Positions 8,893 to 17,930 of a stretch of 64,000 bases of DNA are shown piece by piece; the stretch's first letter is position 1, and every line of letters begins with the position of its first letter. Where the stretch lies: NCBI RefSeq assembly GCF_027625995.1, contig NZ_CP115396.1:496001-560000 (forward strand). The letters are read 5' to 3'. Source of the DNA: Hymenobacter yonginensis (GTDB taxonomy: Bacteria; Bacteroidota; Bacteroidia; Cytophagales; Hymenobacteraceae). The notes below the pieces were generated by a model. The model had not been told where the DNA came from. It saw only the letters and a list, made by a program, of their open reading frames with translations, and ran no database searches. The position numbers and the translations under genes are program-made.

Positions 8893-11691
8893 ATGAAACA
8901 ACCCTTACTGACTTTCCTTTTCACCTCGCTGGCTGTCGTTTCGGCGGAAGCCCAAAGTACCTTTTCCATTCGGGGCCGGGTGCTCGATAAGCTAACCGGC
9001 GAGGGCCTGCCCGGGGCCACCGTCCAGATCAGCGGCAACGGCGTGAACACCGGCGCCGGCACCGAGGTAAACGGCTCCTACACGGTGCCCAACCTCAAGC
9101 CCGGCACCTACGTGGTCAGGGCTTCGTTTATCGGCTACAAAATGGGCGAGCAGAAAGTCACGATTGGCAGCCAAAACGCCGTGGCTACCTTCTCGCTGAA
9201 CTCCGACAACGCCACGCTCAGCGAGGTGCAGGTGGTAGGCTCGCTGGGTATTGCCGTGGAGCGCTCCACGCCGGTAGCTTTTTCGGCCGTGAACGAAGTG
9301 AAGCTGCGCGAAACGCTGTCGAACCGCGACCTGCCGATGATTCTCAACGAAACGCCCGGCGTGTACGCCACCCAGGGCGGCGGCGGTACCGGCGACTCGC
9401 GCATCAACATCCGCGGCTTCGACCAGCGCAACGTGGCCGTGATGGTGAACGGCGTGCCTGTGAATGACATGGAAACCGGCCAGGTGTTCTGGTCGAACTG
9501 GGACCTGGGCGACGTAACCAAGAGCCTGCAGGTGCAACGCGGCCTGTCGGCTTCGCGCATTGCGGTGCCCTCAGTGGGCGGTACCATCAACGTGCTGACG
9601 CGCGGCTTCGACGACAAGCGCAGCATGCTGGCCCGCCTCGAAACCGGCTCCAACAACTACCGCAAAGCCTCGCTGATGCTGAGCAGCGGCACGCTCAAAG
9701 GCGACTGGGCCTTCACGTTCTACGGCTCGCGCCGCACCTCCGATGGCTGGGTGACCAACGCCTTCGACGACGCTTGGACGTACTTCGGCAACGTCAGCAA
9801 GAAGCTGGGTAGCCACCGCCTCTCGCTGACTGGGCTGGGCTCGCCGCAAAGCCACGGCACCCGCTCGTTTCAGTCGCAGGTGGGCTTGTACTCCGAGGCC
9901 AAAGCCCGCGAGCTGGGCGCCAACCCCGTAGCCAACGGCGACAAAGGGTTCAAGTACAACCCGTTCTGGGGCACGCTGCAGCGCTACGACCGCAACCCCG
10001 TTACGCGCCAGATCAGCAACGTGCAGGACACGGAGGTGCTCAACGAGCGCAGCAACTTCTACCACAAGCCCCAGATCAACCTCAACGATTTCTGGCAGGT
10101 GAACGACCGGCTGTTCGTGTCGACGGTGGTATATGCCTCCTACGGGCGCGGCGGTGGCGTAAGCGGCCTGACCAGCGGCAACTCCAGCACCATCAGCACC
10201 AGCTCGGCCACGGGTCAGACGGATTTCCAGGGTATCTTCAACCGCAACGCCCGCAACTACGACCTGGTGTCGGTGACGCGCAACCCAACTACCGGCCGCA
10301 ACGACACCATCTTCGGGGAAGGCCGCCGCGCCACCCAGTTTTTGGTCAACAACGTGAACAGCCACCGCTGGTACGGCTTCGTAACTGGCGCCGACTATAC
10401 CCTCAACGACAAGCTCACGCTGTCGGCCGGGGTGGATGGGCGCACGTACTACGGCCTGCACTACCGCGAAATCCGCGACCTGCTGGGCGGCACCTACGCC
10501 CTCAACATTGCCGACCGTAACTCGGCCCCGACCTCGCGGCTGGGCATCGGCGACAAAATCAGCTACAACTACGACGGCAAAACCCAGTGGCTGGGCGGCT
10601 ACGCGCAGCTGGAATACAAAACGCCGGTGCTGTCGGCCGTGGTCAGCGGCACGGTGTCGCGCATCGGCTACAAGCGCTTCGACTACTTCCAGCCCAAAGT
10701 GGTGAACGTGGACGGCGCCAACCGGCCCGTGGGCTTCGGCCAGACTTACACCGCCGCCGACGGCCGCGTGTACACGGCCGCCGACGGCAGCACTGTAGAA
10801 ACCGACTGGGCCCGCTACACTGGCTACAGCGTGAAGGCCGGGGCCAACTACAACCTCACCGAGTTCAACAACCTGTTTTTGAACGTGGGTTACAACAGCA
10901 AGGTGCCCTTCTTCAACCAGGTATACACCACGCAGGGCCTGCTCTACCCGAACGTGCGCCCCGAGGGCATCACCAGCATCGAGCTGGGCTACAGCATCAA
11001 CTACCCCAGCATGAAGGCTACGCTGAACACGTACTACACGCTGTGGGCCAACAAAGCCACCAACTCGGTGAGCACGGCCACCGGCGAGGCCGTGTACAGC
11101 TCGGTGCGTAACGTGGATGCCCGCCACATGGGCGTGGAGCTGAGCGTGGCGCAGGAAATCAGCCGCCGCCTGCAGCTGAATGCCGCCATTGCCCTCGGCG
11201 ACTGGCGCTGGATCGGGGAAGGCCTGCTCAACCAAACCGACGAAGGCGGCAACCCGATTCCCGGCACCCAACTCGACCAGCGCGTGTACCTCGACAACAC
11301 CCACGTAGGCGACGCTGCCCAGAACCAGTTCCAGCTGGGCCTCCGCTACGAGCCGATCCGCGGGCTGTACGTGCGGCCGTCGTTCCTGCTGTTCACCAAG
11401 TACTACGCCGCCTTCAATCCCGAGAACATCGTGAACCCGGCCACGCGCACCGATTCCTACCGCCTGCCCACCAGCCGCAACCTCGACCTGCACTTCGGCT
11501 ACGACATCAAGCCGCTGTTCAACGACCGGGTGAAGCTGGGCCTGAAGGCCTCGGTGCTCAACGTGCTGGACGAGTACTACTTCACCGACGTTTCGAACCG
11601 CAACAACTCCAACGTCGTCGACCCCAACCTGATCCAGGCGTTCTTCAACCGGGGCCGCACGTTCACGGTAGGTTTGTCGGCTACGCTGTAG
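8893..11691 (+). CDS. TonB-dependent outer membrane receptor with carboxypeptidase-like N-domain
   Basis: The 932-residue protein has a signal peptide (MKQPLLTFLFTSLAVVSAEA), a carboxypeptidase regulatory-like beta-sandwich at about residues 24-105 (SIRGRVLDKLTGEGLPGATV), a plug domain (DLPMILNETPGVYATQGG, NIRGFDQRNVAVMVNGVPVN, VGGTINVLT) and a long beta-barrel ending in an aromatic-rich strand (RGRTFTVGLSATL). Such receptors import siderophores, vitamins, sugars or peptides with energy from TonB-ExbBD. There is no SusD partner next door, so I cannot assign a substrate. It is monocistronic, with terminator hairpins downstream. Confidence 0.93.
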   Translation: MKQPLLTFLFTSLAVVSAEAQSTFSIRGRVLDKLTGEGLPGATVQISGNGVNTGAGTEVNGSYTVPNLKPGTYVVRASFIGYKMGEQKVTIGSQNAVATFSLNSDNATLSEVQVVGSLGIAVERSTPVAFSAVNEVKLRETLSNRDLPMILNETPGVYATQGGGGTGDSRINIRGFDQRNVAVMVNGVPVNDMETGQVFWSNWDLGDVTKSLQVQRGLSASRIAVPSVGGTINVLTRGFDDKRSMLARLETGSNNYRKASLMLSSGTLKGDWAFTFYGSRRTSDGWVTNAFDDAWTYFGNVSKKLGSHRLSLTGLGSPQSHGTRSFQSQVGLYSEAKARELGANPVANGDKGFKYNPFWGTLQRYDRNPVTRQISNVQDTEVLNERSNFYHKPQINLNDFWQVNDRLFVSTVVYASYGRGGGVSGLTSGNSSTISTSSATGQTDFQGIFNRNARNYDLVSVTRNPTTGRNDTIFGEGRRATQFLVNNVNSHRWYGFVTGADYTLNDKLTLSAGVDGRTYYGLHYREIRDLLGGTYALNIADRNSAPTSRLGIGDKISYNYDGKTQWLGGYAQLEYKTPVLSAVVSGTVSRIGYKRFDYFQPKVVNVDGANRPVGFGQTYTAADGRVYTAADGSTVETDWARYTGYSVKAGANYNLTEFNNLFLNVGYNSKVPFFNQVYTTQGLLYPNVRPEGITSIELGYSINYPSMKATLNTYYTLWANKATNSVSTATGEAVYSSVRNVDARHMGVELSVAQEISRRLQLNAAIALGDWRWIGEGLLNQTDEGGNPIPGTQLDQRVYLDNTHVGDAAQNQFQLGLRYEPIRGLYVRPSFLLFTKYYAAFNPENIVNPATRTDSYRLPTSRNLDLHFGYDIKPLFNDRVKLGLKASVLNVLDEYYFTDVSNRNNSNVVDPNLIQAFFNRGRTFTVGLSATL

Positions 11692-11733
11692 AGTGGCTGC
11701 GTGATGGAGTAACTGAATAGTTTCTGTATCTCC

Positions 11734-11777
11734 ACGCAAAAGCGCTGGCTTCCTGAGGGGGGGCGGCGCTTTTGCGT
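11734..11777. terminator. Hairpin downstream of the TonB-dependent receptor
   Basis: Perfect 12-bp arms ACGCAAAAGCGC (11734-11745) and GCGCTTTTGCGT (11766-11777) enclose a 20-nt loop. It lies 43 bp after the receptor stop, between convergent genes. Confidence 0.6.
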
Positions 11778-11818
11778 TGTGGCGGTGAGGCATGGCAACA
11801 GGCTGTAAAGCCCGTGGA

Positions 11819-11864
11819 AAAGCAAAAGCGTCGGCTGCCATCTGGCAACCGACGCTTTTGCTTT
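11819..11864. terminator. Second, bidirectional hairpin between convergent genes
   Basis: Perfect 16-bp arms (AAAGCAAAAGCGTCGG at 11819-11834 and its complement at 11849-11864) carry A-rich and T-rich ends on both sides, as expected of a terminator working in both directions. The core GCAAAAGCG is shared with the hairpin at 11734-11777. It separates the receptor (+) from the response regulator (-). Confidence 0.75.
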
Positions 11865-11896
11865 ATCGGATGAATGAAATCAGCTACTCAGCTACT

Positions 11897-12307
11897 CTAC
11901 AGCGTAGCCAGTGCCGGGCGCGACTCGTTGTTGTTGTAGGCGGCCAGAATGGCGCCGCGTACTTCCTCCGGGCTGGCGTTTTTGAGCAGGTAGCCGTGGG
12001 CCCCTTCGGCTTTGAGGCTCTCAATCAGCTCGGGCTCGTCGTGCATGGAGATGATGATGACGCGGATGCGCGGGTACTGGGCGCGCAGCAGGCGCACGGT
12101 CTGCAGGCCGTCGAGGTTGGGCATCTGCAGGTCCATGAGGATAACGTCGGGCAGGTTGCCTTGGTCGAGACGCTGGAGCAGCTCCTCGCCGTCGCCGGCT
12201 TCAAAGAGCACTTCCATGCCCGGGAAGCCGCTGATCAGCGCCCGCAGGCCTTTACGGAAAAGGATGTGGTCGTCGGTAACGGCAAGACGAATAGTAGCAG
12301 GTGTCAT
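11897..12307 (-). CDS. Receiver-only response regulator (NarL/FixJ-type, no HTH)
   Basis: The 136-residue protein is a complete REC domain: acidic pair D12-D13 (VTDDH), phosphoacceptor D59 (VILMDLQMPNLDG), and Lys109 in GYLLKNASPEEV. That last motif and the whole sequence resemble NarL/FixJ regulators, which normally continue into a LuxR-type DNA-binding domain, but the frame stops right after NNNESRPALATL. It starts at ATG 12307, overlapping the kinase stop by 4 bp (ATGA), so the two are translationally coupled. It may act by protein contact or be a truncated regulator. Confidence 0.88.
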   Translation of the reverse strand: MTPATIRLAVTDDHILFRKGLRALISGFPGMEVLFEAGDGEELLQRLDQGNLPDVILMDLQMPNLDGLQTVRLLRAQYPRIRVIIISMHDEPELIESLKAEGAHGYLLKNASPEEVRGAILAAYNNNESRPALATL

Positions 12308-13119
12308 AGGGCGGGAGAAAAGGCAGGAGCCTGATTGGTAGTAAGATACGGAAGGGGGCAGGATATCCAAACGCGGCTACCAGCCCCCGTTTCCGACTCG
12401 TAGCGGAGGGTGCCTTGCAGCACGGCTACGCGGCTGCGCAGGTTGGTGAGGCCATGGCCAGTGCGGGCGCCAGGCAGCGGCGCCGCTTCCACCAGCGCGG
12501 GGTCGAAGCCAACCCCGTCGTCGGAGTAGTGAACGGAAAGCACGTCGGGACCGAAGTCGACGACGATGTGGATGGTTTCGGCGTGGGCGTGGCGCAGGCC
12601 GTTGCCGAGCAGCTCCTGCACCACGCGGTACACGATCAGCTCGTATTTGGGGTCGAGGCGGCGGGGCTGGCCTTTCTGCTCCAGCGTGAGGTGGGTGGCG
12701 CCATCAGCGGGCACGGTGCGGGCCAGGGCATCCAGCGCAAACGGCAGCCCGAACTTCTGCAGGGCCGCCGGCAGCAGGTTGCGCGAAATACGGCGCACCT
12801 CGGTGATGGCCTGGTCGAGCAGGGCGGTGGCTTCCTGGGTGTAGGTGGGCTGGCCCAGCGTGCTCAGGTGCAGCTTCACAATGGCCAGGGTGGTGCCCAC
12901 GCCGTCGTGCAGGTCGGCGGCAATGCGGCGGCGCTCTTCTTCCTGCGCCAGCAGGGCCGCTTCCAGTGCTTGCTGCTGGCCCATTTCGCGGGCTTGCCGA
13001 AGCTGCTCCTGCTGCCGCAGCAGCCGGCGCTGGTAGCGCAGCACAAACGCCACGATACCCAGCGCCAGCAACAGCAGCACCGGAGTAGCCAGCAGTACCG
13101 GAATCAGCCAGTTGTTCAT
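12304..13119 (-). CDS. Sensor histidine kinase, NarX/DesK type (HisKA_3)
   Basis: The 271-residue protein has one N-terminal TM (IPVLLATPVLLLLALGIVAF, residues 6-25), a coiled-coil, a HisKA_3 dimerisation domain with the phosphoacceptor His71 (LHDGVGTTLA) and a HATPase domain (ELLGNGLRHAHA N-box, DDGVGFD G1, GHGLTNLRSR G2). It lacks an extracellular sensor, so any signal must come from the membrane, the cytosol or a partner. Its cognate regulator overlaps its 3' end. Upstream on the same strand, across a 281-bp gap, are three multi-pass membrane proteins that could be partners; this is inference only. Confidence 0.92.
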   Translation of the reverse strand: MNNWLIPVLLATPVLLLLALGIVAFVLRYQRRLLRQQEQLRQAREMGQQQALEAALLAQEEERRRIAADLHDGVGTTLAIVKLHLSTLGQPTYTQEATALLDQAITEVRRISRNLLPAALQKFGLPFALDALARTVPADGATHLTLEQKGQPRRLDPKYELIVYRVVQELLGNGLRHAHAETIHIVVDFGPDVLSVHYSDDGVGFDPALVEAAPLPGARTGHGLTNLRSRVAVLQGTLRYESETGAGSRVWISCPLPYLTTNQAPAFSPAL

Positions 13120-13400
13120 GAACGCGAAAAAGACAAACGCCGGGTGACGAGAATAATTACCAGGGCAGGCAGCAAGGAGACAAAAGCGAGGAAGATAGAA
13201 AGTAAAGCTACTGGATTTTGCCCCGGTAATCCCAACACGGCAAACTGCCCCTCCATGCTTTGCTTATGCCAGCTGATCGGAAAAGTACGGTGCTACATCT
13301 GAAATCACCACAGTCCAGCTGCAATTTCAAGTAGGCTGCCGGCGGCTATCTGTGGCTGATGTGTTGAGAGTGGGAGCCTCCGGCAACGTGCAGTTGCTGC
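13120..13400. other. Intergenic stretch, no gene seen
   Basis: The 281 bp between the histidine kinase start and the end of the first membrane-protein gene contain no convincing ORF, strong hairpin or exact promoter box. A minus-strand TACTTTTC near 13275-13282 is a one-mismatch -7 candidate. Confidence 0.5.
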
Positions 13401-14090
13401 TTAGCCGAGGGCGCGGCCAGGACGGCTCGCCAGCCAGAAGGCCCGCGTCAGGAGTAGGTGCAGCCCCAGATTAACGACGCTCAGCCCTGCGTACGCCAGG
13501 CGAAGCTCGGGACCCGGAATCAGGTGGCTCGTCAGAAACAGCGTGATAGTGCTCGAATAGAACAGTAGGAACCCTACACTGACTACAAACATGGCATCCT
13601 GCCAGAGGCTGGTGGAGCGCAGTTCCAGCAAGATCTGCTCGAAATACAGCAGTACCAGCCCGATAATCAGAATGTGCTTGAGCAGGGTAGTATAGGTGTC
13701 ATTGAAAATAAGGGTTTGTGTGATGGCCTGCCACAGGTGGCTGAGCACGAAGAAGTCAAACAGCGCCAGCCCTGTAAATACTGTTCCAATCAAGGGAAAG
13801 TAGCGCTGCCAGGAAAACTGTAGCGTGTGGTAATAGGCCGCCCCGATAAACCAGAATTCCAGAATGCTAATCAGCTCATTTACTCCATTATTGTTATGCC
13901 AAGCCAATCTGGCGTATTCGCTAAAACCCATCAGCAACAGCCACATCAGGCAGCAAGTAACTAGGATGCGCAAGTTGCGCGGCAGCCGCCGCCGCCACAG
14001 CAGCCCGGCCACCACCGGTACCAGAATGGATGCCTGACAGACAAAATAGAGCACCTTCAGCCAGTATATAATGTCGCTCAGGTCGGGCAT
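13401..14090 (-). CDS. Multi-pass membrane protein of unknown function, tandem copy 3
   Basis: I do not recognise the family. The 229-residue protein is about two-thirds hydrophobic with seven predicted TM segments. It is highly similar along its length to the next gene (14185-14892) and more distantly to 14952-15671. Shared marks are CCLMWL followed by a G-x-E-Y/F-A motif, FWFIGAAYYHTL, RYFPLIG, LYFEQILLEL, and DAMFVVSVGFLLFYSS. The conserved Glu, Tyr and Arg within or next to membrane segments suggest function rather than structural filler. It is third in a minus-strand array that begins with the small gene at 16011. Confidence 0.75.
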   Translation of the reverse strand: MPDLSDIIYWLKVLYFVCQASILVPVVAGLLWRRRLPRNLRILVTCCLMWLLLMGFSEYARLAWHNNNGVNELISILEFWFIGAAYYHTLQFSWQRYFPLIGTVFTGLALFDFFVLSHLWQAITQTLIFNDTYTTLLKHILIIGLVLLYFEQILLELRSTSLWQDAMFVVSVGFLLFYSSTITLFLTSHLIPGPELRLAYAGLSVVNLGLHLLLTRAFWLASRPGRALG

Positions 14091-14184
14091 AGCAAGTGGA
14101 AGCAGCGAGAAACATACGCCTCGTGAGACAATCCACTACGCAAGGTACAAACTGAAGCTGCCCGCCAACTGCTATTGGCGAAGT

Positions 14185-14892
14185 CTAAAGCGGCAAACCT
14201 GCGCCTACAACAGCCGGCGGCGGGTGGCGGCCCAGCCAGAAGGCCCGCGCCAGCAGCACGTGCAGACCCAGATTGACTACGCCCAGCCCTGCGAATACTA
14301 GGCGCCGCTCGGGCCCCAGAATCAGGTGCTTGGTCAGGAATAGCATGAGCGTGCTGGTGTAGAACAGCAAGAACCCCACACTGACCACAAACATGGCATC
14401 CTGCCATAAACTCCTAGGGTGCAGTTCCGACAGGCACTGCTCGAAATACAGCAGCAGTAGCCCGATCATCAGGATATACCTGAGCAGGGTAGCATATTTA
14501 TCACTGAAAATGAGCGTCTGCGTGATGGCCTGCCACAAGCCGCTGAGCACAAAGTAGTCGAACAGCGCCAGCGCCGTAAACACCATCCCAATCAGCGGAA
14601 AGTAGCGCCGCCAGGGTCGCCGCAGCGTGTGGTAGTAGGCCGCGCCGATAAACCAGGGTTCTAGGATGTCGACCAACTGATACACCCCGTTGTTGTTGCC
14701 CCAGGCCCAGCTGGCGTATTCGCCGAAGCTCATCAGCACCAGCCACATCAGGCAACAGTACACCAAACTACGCAAGTTGCGTGGCAAACGTCGCCGCCAT
14801 ATCAGCCCGGCTACCACTGGTATCAGAATGGACGCCTGACAGACGAGATACAGCACCCGCAGCCAGTACATGATGTCGCTCAGGTCCGGCAT
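14185..14892 (-). CDS. Multi-pass membrane protein of unknown function, tandem copy 2
   Basis: The 235-residue protein is a close paralogue of 13401-14090. The N-termini (MPDLSDIxYWLxVLYxVCQASIL) and the segments QAITQTLIF and SLWQDAMFVVSVGFLLFY are almost identical, implying a recent duplication. The gap to the following copy is 94 bp and to the preceding copy 59 bp. It has seven predicted TM helices and no recognisable soluble domain. Confidence 0.75.
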   Translation of the reverse strand: MPDLSDIMYWLRVLYLVCQASILIPVVAGLIWRRRLPRNLRSLVYCCLMWLVLMSFGEYASWAWGNNNGVYQLVDILEPWFIGAAYYHTLRRPWRRYFPLIGMVFTALALFDYFVLSGLWQAITQTLIFSDKYATLLRYILMIGLLLLYFEQCLSELHPRSLWQDAMFVVSVGFLLFYTSTLMLFLTKHLILGPERRLVFAGLGVVNLGLHVLLARAFWLGRHPPPAVVGAGLPL

Positions 14893-14951
14893 AATAGGCG
14901 TAGCAGGAAGTACAAACGATTCGTAAGAGGCCTGTCCCGCTGGATTGCACG

Positions 14952-15671
14952 CTAAGCCGGCTGTTGAGCCGTGGCCGCCGTCAACGGCTCTACGGCCAAC
15001 TGCGGCTGCCGCCCCGCCAGCCAGAAACCCCGCGCAATAAGCCCATGCATGACCAGATTGAGCACGGAGTTGACGGCGTATACTTTCTGTATCTGCAATA
15101 GCGCATTTTGGTCGATGAAATAGGCCCGCATTATGAAGGCTACAACCGTACCAGCGTAGTAGAGCAACAGGGCCACGCTGATGACAAACATAGGGTCGCG
15201 CTCCAGCCGGACATTGCGCAGCTCCCGTAGCATCTGCTCGAAATACAGCAAGGTCAGCGCTATAATAAGGACGCTTTTAAGCACAGTTGTATAGGTAATT
15301 GGCAGCATCAGGCCGTGCAACACGAAGGTATCGAGTAGTGCAAACGCCGTATACAGAATGCCTAGCGGCAGAAAGTAGCGGCGGAGCCGAAACCGTAGGA
15401 CGCGGTGGTAGGCTACCCCGATGAACCACATTTCCAGGATTTCTAGCGCATCCCAGATGACAACATTGTAATGCCAGGCTAGGCGAGCGAATTCCCCACA
15501 CGCCATTATCACCAGCCACATCAGACAGCAGTAAAAGATGCCCCGGGGAGCCGGTGCCAGTTGCTGCCGACGCCGAAATCCAACTACTATCGGCACTACT
15601 ATTGATGCCTGACCAAGGTAGCCCAGCGCATAAAACAGTTGCATCAATTCAGCAGATTCCGGCGTTGGCAT
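14952..15671 (-). CDS. Multi-pass membrane protein of unknown function, tandem copy 1
   Basis: This 239-residue protein is the divergent member of the tandem trio. It keeps YCCLMWLVIM-ACGEFARLAWHYN, EMWFIGVAY, RRYFLPLG, LLYFEQMLRELRN and DPMFVISVALLLYYAG, but differs elsewhere and has a longer C-terminal tail (TAATAQQPA). It starts 10 bp after the stop of the small gene 15682-16011, so the two are probably in one transcript. Confidence 0.75.
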   Translation of the reverse strand: MPTPESAELMQLFYALGYLGQASIVVPIVVGFRRRQQLAPAPRGIFYCCLMWLVIMACGEFARLAWHYNVVIWDALEILEMWFIGVAYHRVLRFRLRRYFLPLGILYTAFALLDTFVLHGLMLPITYTTVLKSVLIIALTLLYFEQMLRELRNVRLERDPMFVISVALLLYYAGTVVAFIMRAYFIDQNALLQIQKVYAVNSVLNLVMHGLIARGFWLAGRQPQLAVEPLTAATAQQPA

Positions 15672-15681
15672 GGCAGCAGGA

Positions 15682-16011
15682 TTAGTGTTGCAGCGGGCTG
15701 TCTATTATACTGGGAGGGCTGAGCTGACCGTTGTCAAACAACTTATAGCCTTCGTCTACCAAGTCAGCGGTGGAGTTGGCACTGACCAGCACCATGGTGT
15801 CGGCGTTGCCGTTGTTAGCCAGGTAGATGCGAATGCCCTTGGTGTTGGGCTGGGCCATCAGTTCGGTGAAGACACTGTTGGAGAAGTACACCGAGCGCAA
15901 CTGGTCCGGATTATCGTGCTGGTAGGTGGCAGTCCAGGCTTTGGCCTCGTCGAGGGTGATGGATTGGCCGATGGTTGCCTCTTCGTCGTCGGAGTGGAGT
16001 GGGGGATTCAT
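15682..16011 (-). CDS. Small acidic protein of unknown function
   Basis: I do not recognise it. The 109-residue protein from ATG 16011 (MNPPLHSDDEEATIG) is soluble and rich in Asp/Asn, with a pattern suggesting an alpha/beta fold (TLDEAKAWTATYQ, IRIYLANNGNADTMVLVSAN). There is no signal peptide or TM. It is probably the first gene of the unit carrying the three multi-pass membrane proteins. An upstream in-frame ATG at 16080 would add 23 weakly coding residues. Confidence 0.65.
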   Translation of the reverse strand: MNPPLHSDDEEATIGQSITLDEAKAWTATYQHDNPDQLRSVYFSNSVFTELMAQPNTKGIRIYLANNGNADTMVLVSANSTADLVDEGYKLFDNGQLSPPSIIDSPLQH

Positions 16012-16153
16012 GCGCAACAGGTAAGCGGTGTGTAGAGGAGCAGAACGGAATGGGACAAAAGCTGCACTGATTTGCCCCATTCAAATATAGGGCAAACATC
16101 ATTGTATGCAAGCCTCCTTTTTTCGCAATGCCTGTTGCCGGCTTCGGCAGCTG

Positions 16154-16441
16154 CTAAAACAGCAGGCCGCCGCTGATATCGCGCGGGGTTTTGGGGGCGC
16201 GCTTGGCGGGTGGCGTAGGGGCGGGGGCTTCAGGCTCGGGCAGTTCCTCGTCCTGGTCGAGGTTCTCGAATACCCGGTCGATGGCGTCTTCGGCGGTGCG
16301 CAGCTTCTGCTTGCACAGGCGAATGAGCGTGGCCGAGCGCTGCACGCGGGCCGTTAGCTCGTCTACGTCCACGGTGTCGGTTTCCAGGGCCCGCAGAATA
16401 GTTTCCAGTTCTGCTATGGCGTCGCGGTAGGTGGTTTCCAT
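16154..16441 (-). CDS. xseB: Exodeoxyribonuclease VII small subunit
   Basis: The 95-residue protein has the two-helix XseB core (YRDAIAELETILRALETDTVDVDELTARV, then KLRTAEDAIDRVFENL), shown here in part, followed by a Pro/Ala-rich tail. It pairs with the large subunit encoded immediately upstream (16532-17872) to degrade single-stranded DNA. The order xseA-xseB on one strand supports the call. A repeat-rich 90-bp spacer separates them. Confidence 0.93.
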   Translation of the reverse strand: METTYRDAIAELETILRALETDTVDVDELTARVQRSATLIRLCKQKLRTAEDAIDRVFENLDQDEELPEPEAPAPTPPAKRAPKTPRDISGGLLF

Positions 16442-16455
16442 TTAGGTGATTTTGT

Positions 16456-16531
16456 ATGATGGGGTTATGAGGTGATGGGGTGATGGGGTTATGAGGTGAT
16501 AGGGTGATGACCTCATCACTTCATCACCTCA
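16456..16531. repeat. Tandem GTGATGGGGT-type repeats forming a hairpin
   Basis: Between xseA and xseB the sequence is built of variants of GGTGATGGGGTTATGAG, followed by their complement (CCTCATCACTTCATCACCTC, 16511-16530). The arm 16491-16510 pairs imperfectly with 16511-16531. The same word type flanks the inverted repeat at 31193-31355. Confidence 0.75.
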
Positions 16532-17872
16532 TTACTTCCTCGCCATTTCCAGCAGCCGGATTTCGGCGCGGTGTAGCAGGCGCTCGGCGGCCAGCTGCAG
16601 CTGGAAGCGGCGCGTGAGCACTTGCTCGCGGCGGCGGCGGTGCAAATAGCGGAAGCGCCGGGCCAGCAGCTGGCCCAGGCGGCGCAGGTGGCGGTGCTGG
16701 CCTTCGGCGGCGTGGTGGGCGGCCCGCTGCAGAGCTTGGCGCTGCTGGCTGAGCAGCAGCTCCTGCTGCCGCAGGCGCTGCCGGGCCAGCGGCGCCGTAG
16801 CGCGCACGCGCTGACGCAGCGCCGAATGATGGTCGTGTAGGCAGCTTTGGGCGGCTTGGTGGGTGCGGCGCCCCAGTCTATCCAGGTGGGCGGCGGCGGC
16901 GTAGAGGCTCTGCTGGGCCAGCTCCTGCACCCGGGCGCCGTAGCCCTCAAACACGGCATCGAGGCGGGCCAGCCGGTCGGAGAGGAAGGCGGCTACGGCG
17001 GTAGGGGTTTTCAGGGCCAGGTGCGCAGCCATGTCCACCACGGCCTCGTCCCGCTCGTGCCCGATGCCGGTGAGCACGGCCAGCGGAAACGCGCCAATGG
17101 CCGCCGCCAGCCCGTAATCGTCGAAGGCCAGTAAATCGGTTTTGGAGCCCCCGCCCCGGATAATCACCACGGCATCAAACTGCTGGCGGTGGGGCCGGAT
17201 GGCGTCCAGCGCCGTCCGGATGCTGGCCGGGGCGTCGTCGCCTTGCATGGCGGCCGGAAACAAGGCCAGCGAAAACGCATACGCTGACTCCTCCAGCTGG
17301 CGCACGAAATCCTGGAAGCCCGCCGCCGTCGGCGACGAGATGATGGCCAGCCGCTGCGGGGCCAGGGGCAGCGGCAACGCCCGCTGCCGCTCCAGCAAGC
17401 CTTTTTCTTCGAGCTTGCGGATAGTTTCGAGGCGCTGCCGGGCCAACTCGCCTACGGTGTAGGTGGGGTCGAGGGCCAGCACGTCGAGGCTCAGGCCGTA
17501 CTGCTCGTGGAACTTCACCTGCACCCGCAGCATGATTTTCAGGCCCGGGCGCAGCTCCTGGCCGGTGTGCTCGGCGAAGGCCGGGGCCAGTTGCTGGTAG
17601 CGCTGGCTCCAGATGGTGGCGCGGGCCTGGGCCTTGAGCTGGGCGCCGCGGCCGGTCTGGTGCTGGTCGGTGAGGGTGAGGTAGCAGTGGGCGCCGGCAA
17701 AGCGCGGCAGCGTGAGGTCGGCAATTTCGGCCACCACCCAATAAGAGTCGGCAAACCGCTCGGTCAGGGTCTGCTTCACGCGCAGCAGCAGCTCGGCCAG
17801 CGGCAAAGCCATGGGCGGCGGCGGAGTAGCCGGCAAACCCGGTTCGGAACGGCGGTTGTAGAGCGGTGGCAT
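16532..17872 (-). CDS. xseA: Exodeoxyribonuclease VII large subunit
   Basis: The 446-residue product starts with an OB-fold nucleic-acid-binding domain (LLLRVKQTLTERFADSYWVVAEI) and continues with the catalytic core, including IIRGGGSKTDLLAFDDYGLA and TGIGHERDEAVVDMAAHLALKTPTA (given in part), then a long coiled-coil rich in Gln/Arg/Leu. Together with XseB it forms exonuclease VII. Start is uncertain: the ATG at 17872 (MPPLYNRRSE) or the ATG at 17812 (MALPLAELLL) nearer the OB fold. Upstream codons to 17989 overlap the next gene and are rejected. Confidence 0.93.
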   Translation of the reverse strand: MPPLYNRRSEPGLPATPPPPMALPLAELLLRVKQTLTERFADSYWVVAEIADLTLPRFAGAHCYLTLTDQHQTGRGAQLKAQARATIWSQRYQQLAPAFAEHTGQELRPGLKIMLRVQVKFHEQYGLSLDVLALDPTYTVGELARQRLETIRKLEEKGLLERQRALPLPLAPQRLAIISSPTAAGFQDFVRQLEESAYAFSLALFPAAMQGDDAPASIRTALDAIRPHRQQFDAVVIIRGGGSKTDLLAFDDYGLAAAIGAFPLAVLTGIGHERDEAVVDMAAHLALKTPTAVAAFLSDRLARLDAVFEGYGARVQELAQQSLYAAAAHLDRLGRRTHQAAQSCLHDHHSALRQRVRATAPLARQRLRQQELLLSQQRQALQRAAHHAAEGQHRHLRRLGQLLARRFRYLHRRRREQVLTRRFQLQLAAERLLHRAEIRLLEMARK

Positions 17873-17930
17873 GGGCTGTAAAGGTAGGGCCTGCGCGCCG
17901 CCCATGCCAGCGCCGGCGTTAGCGCAAACG

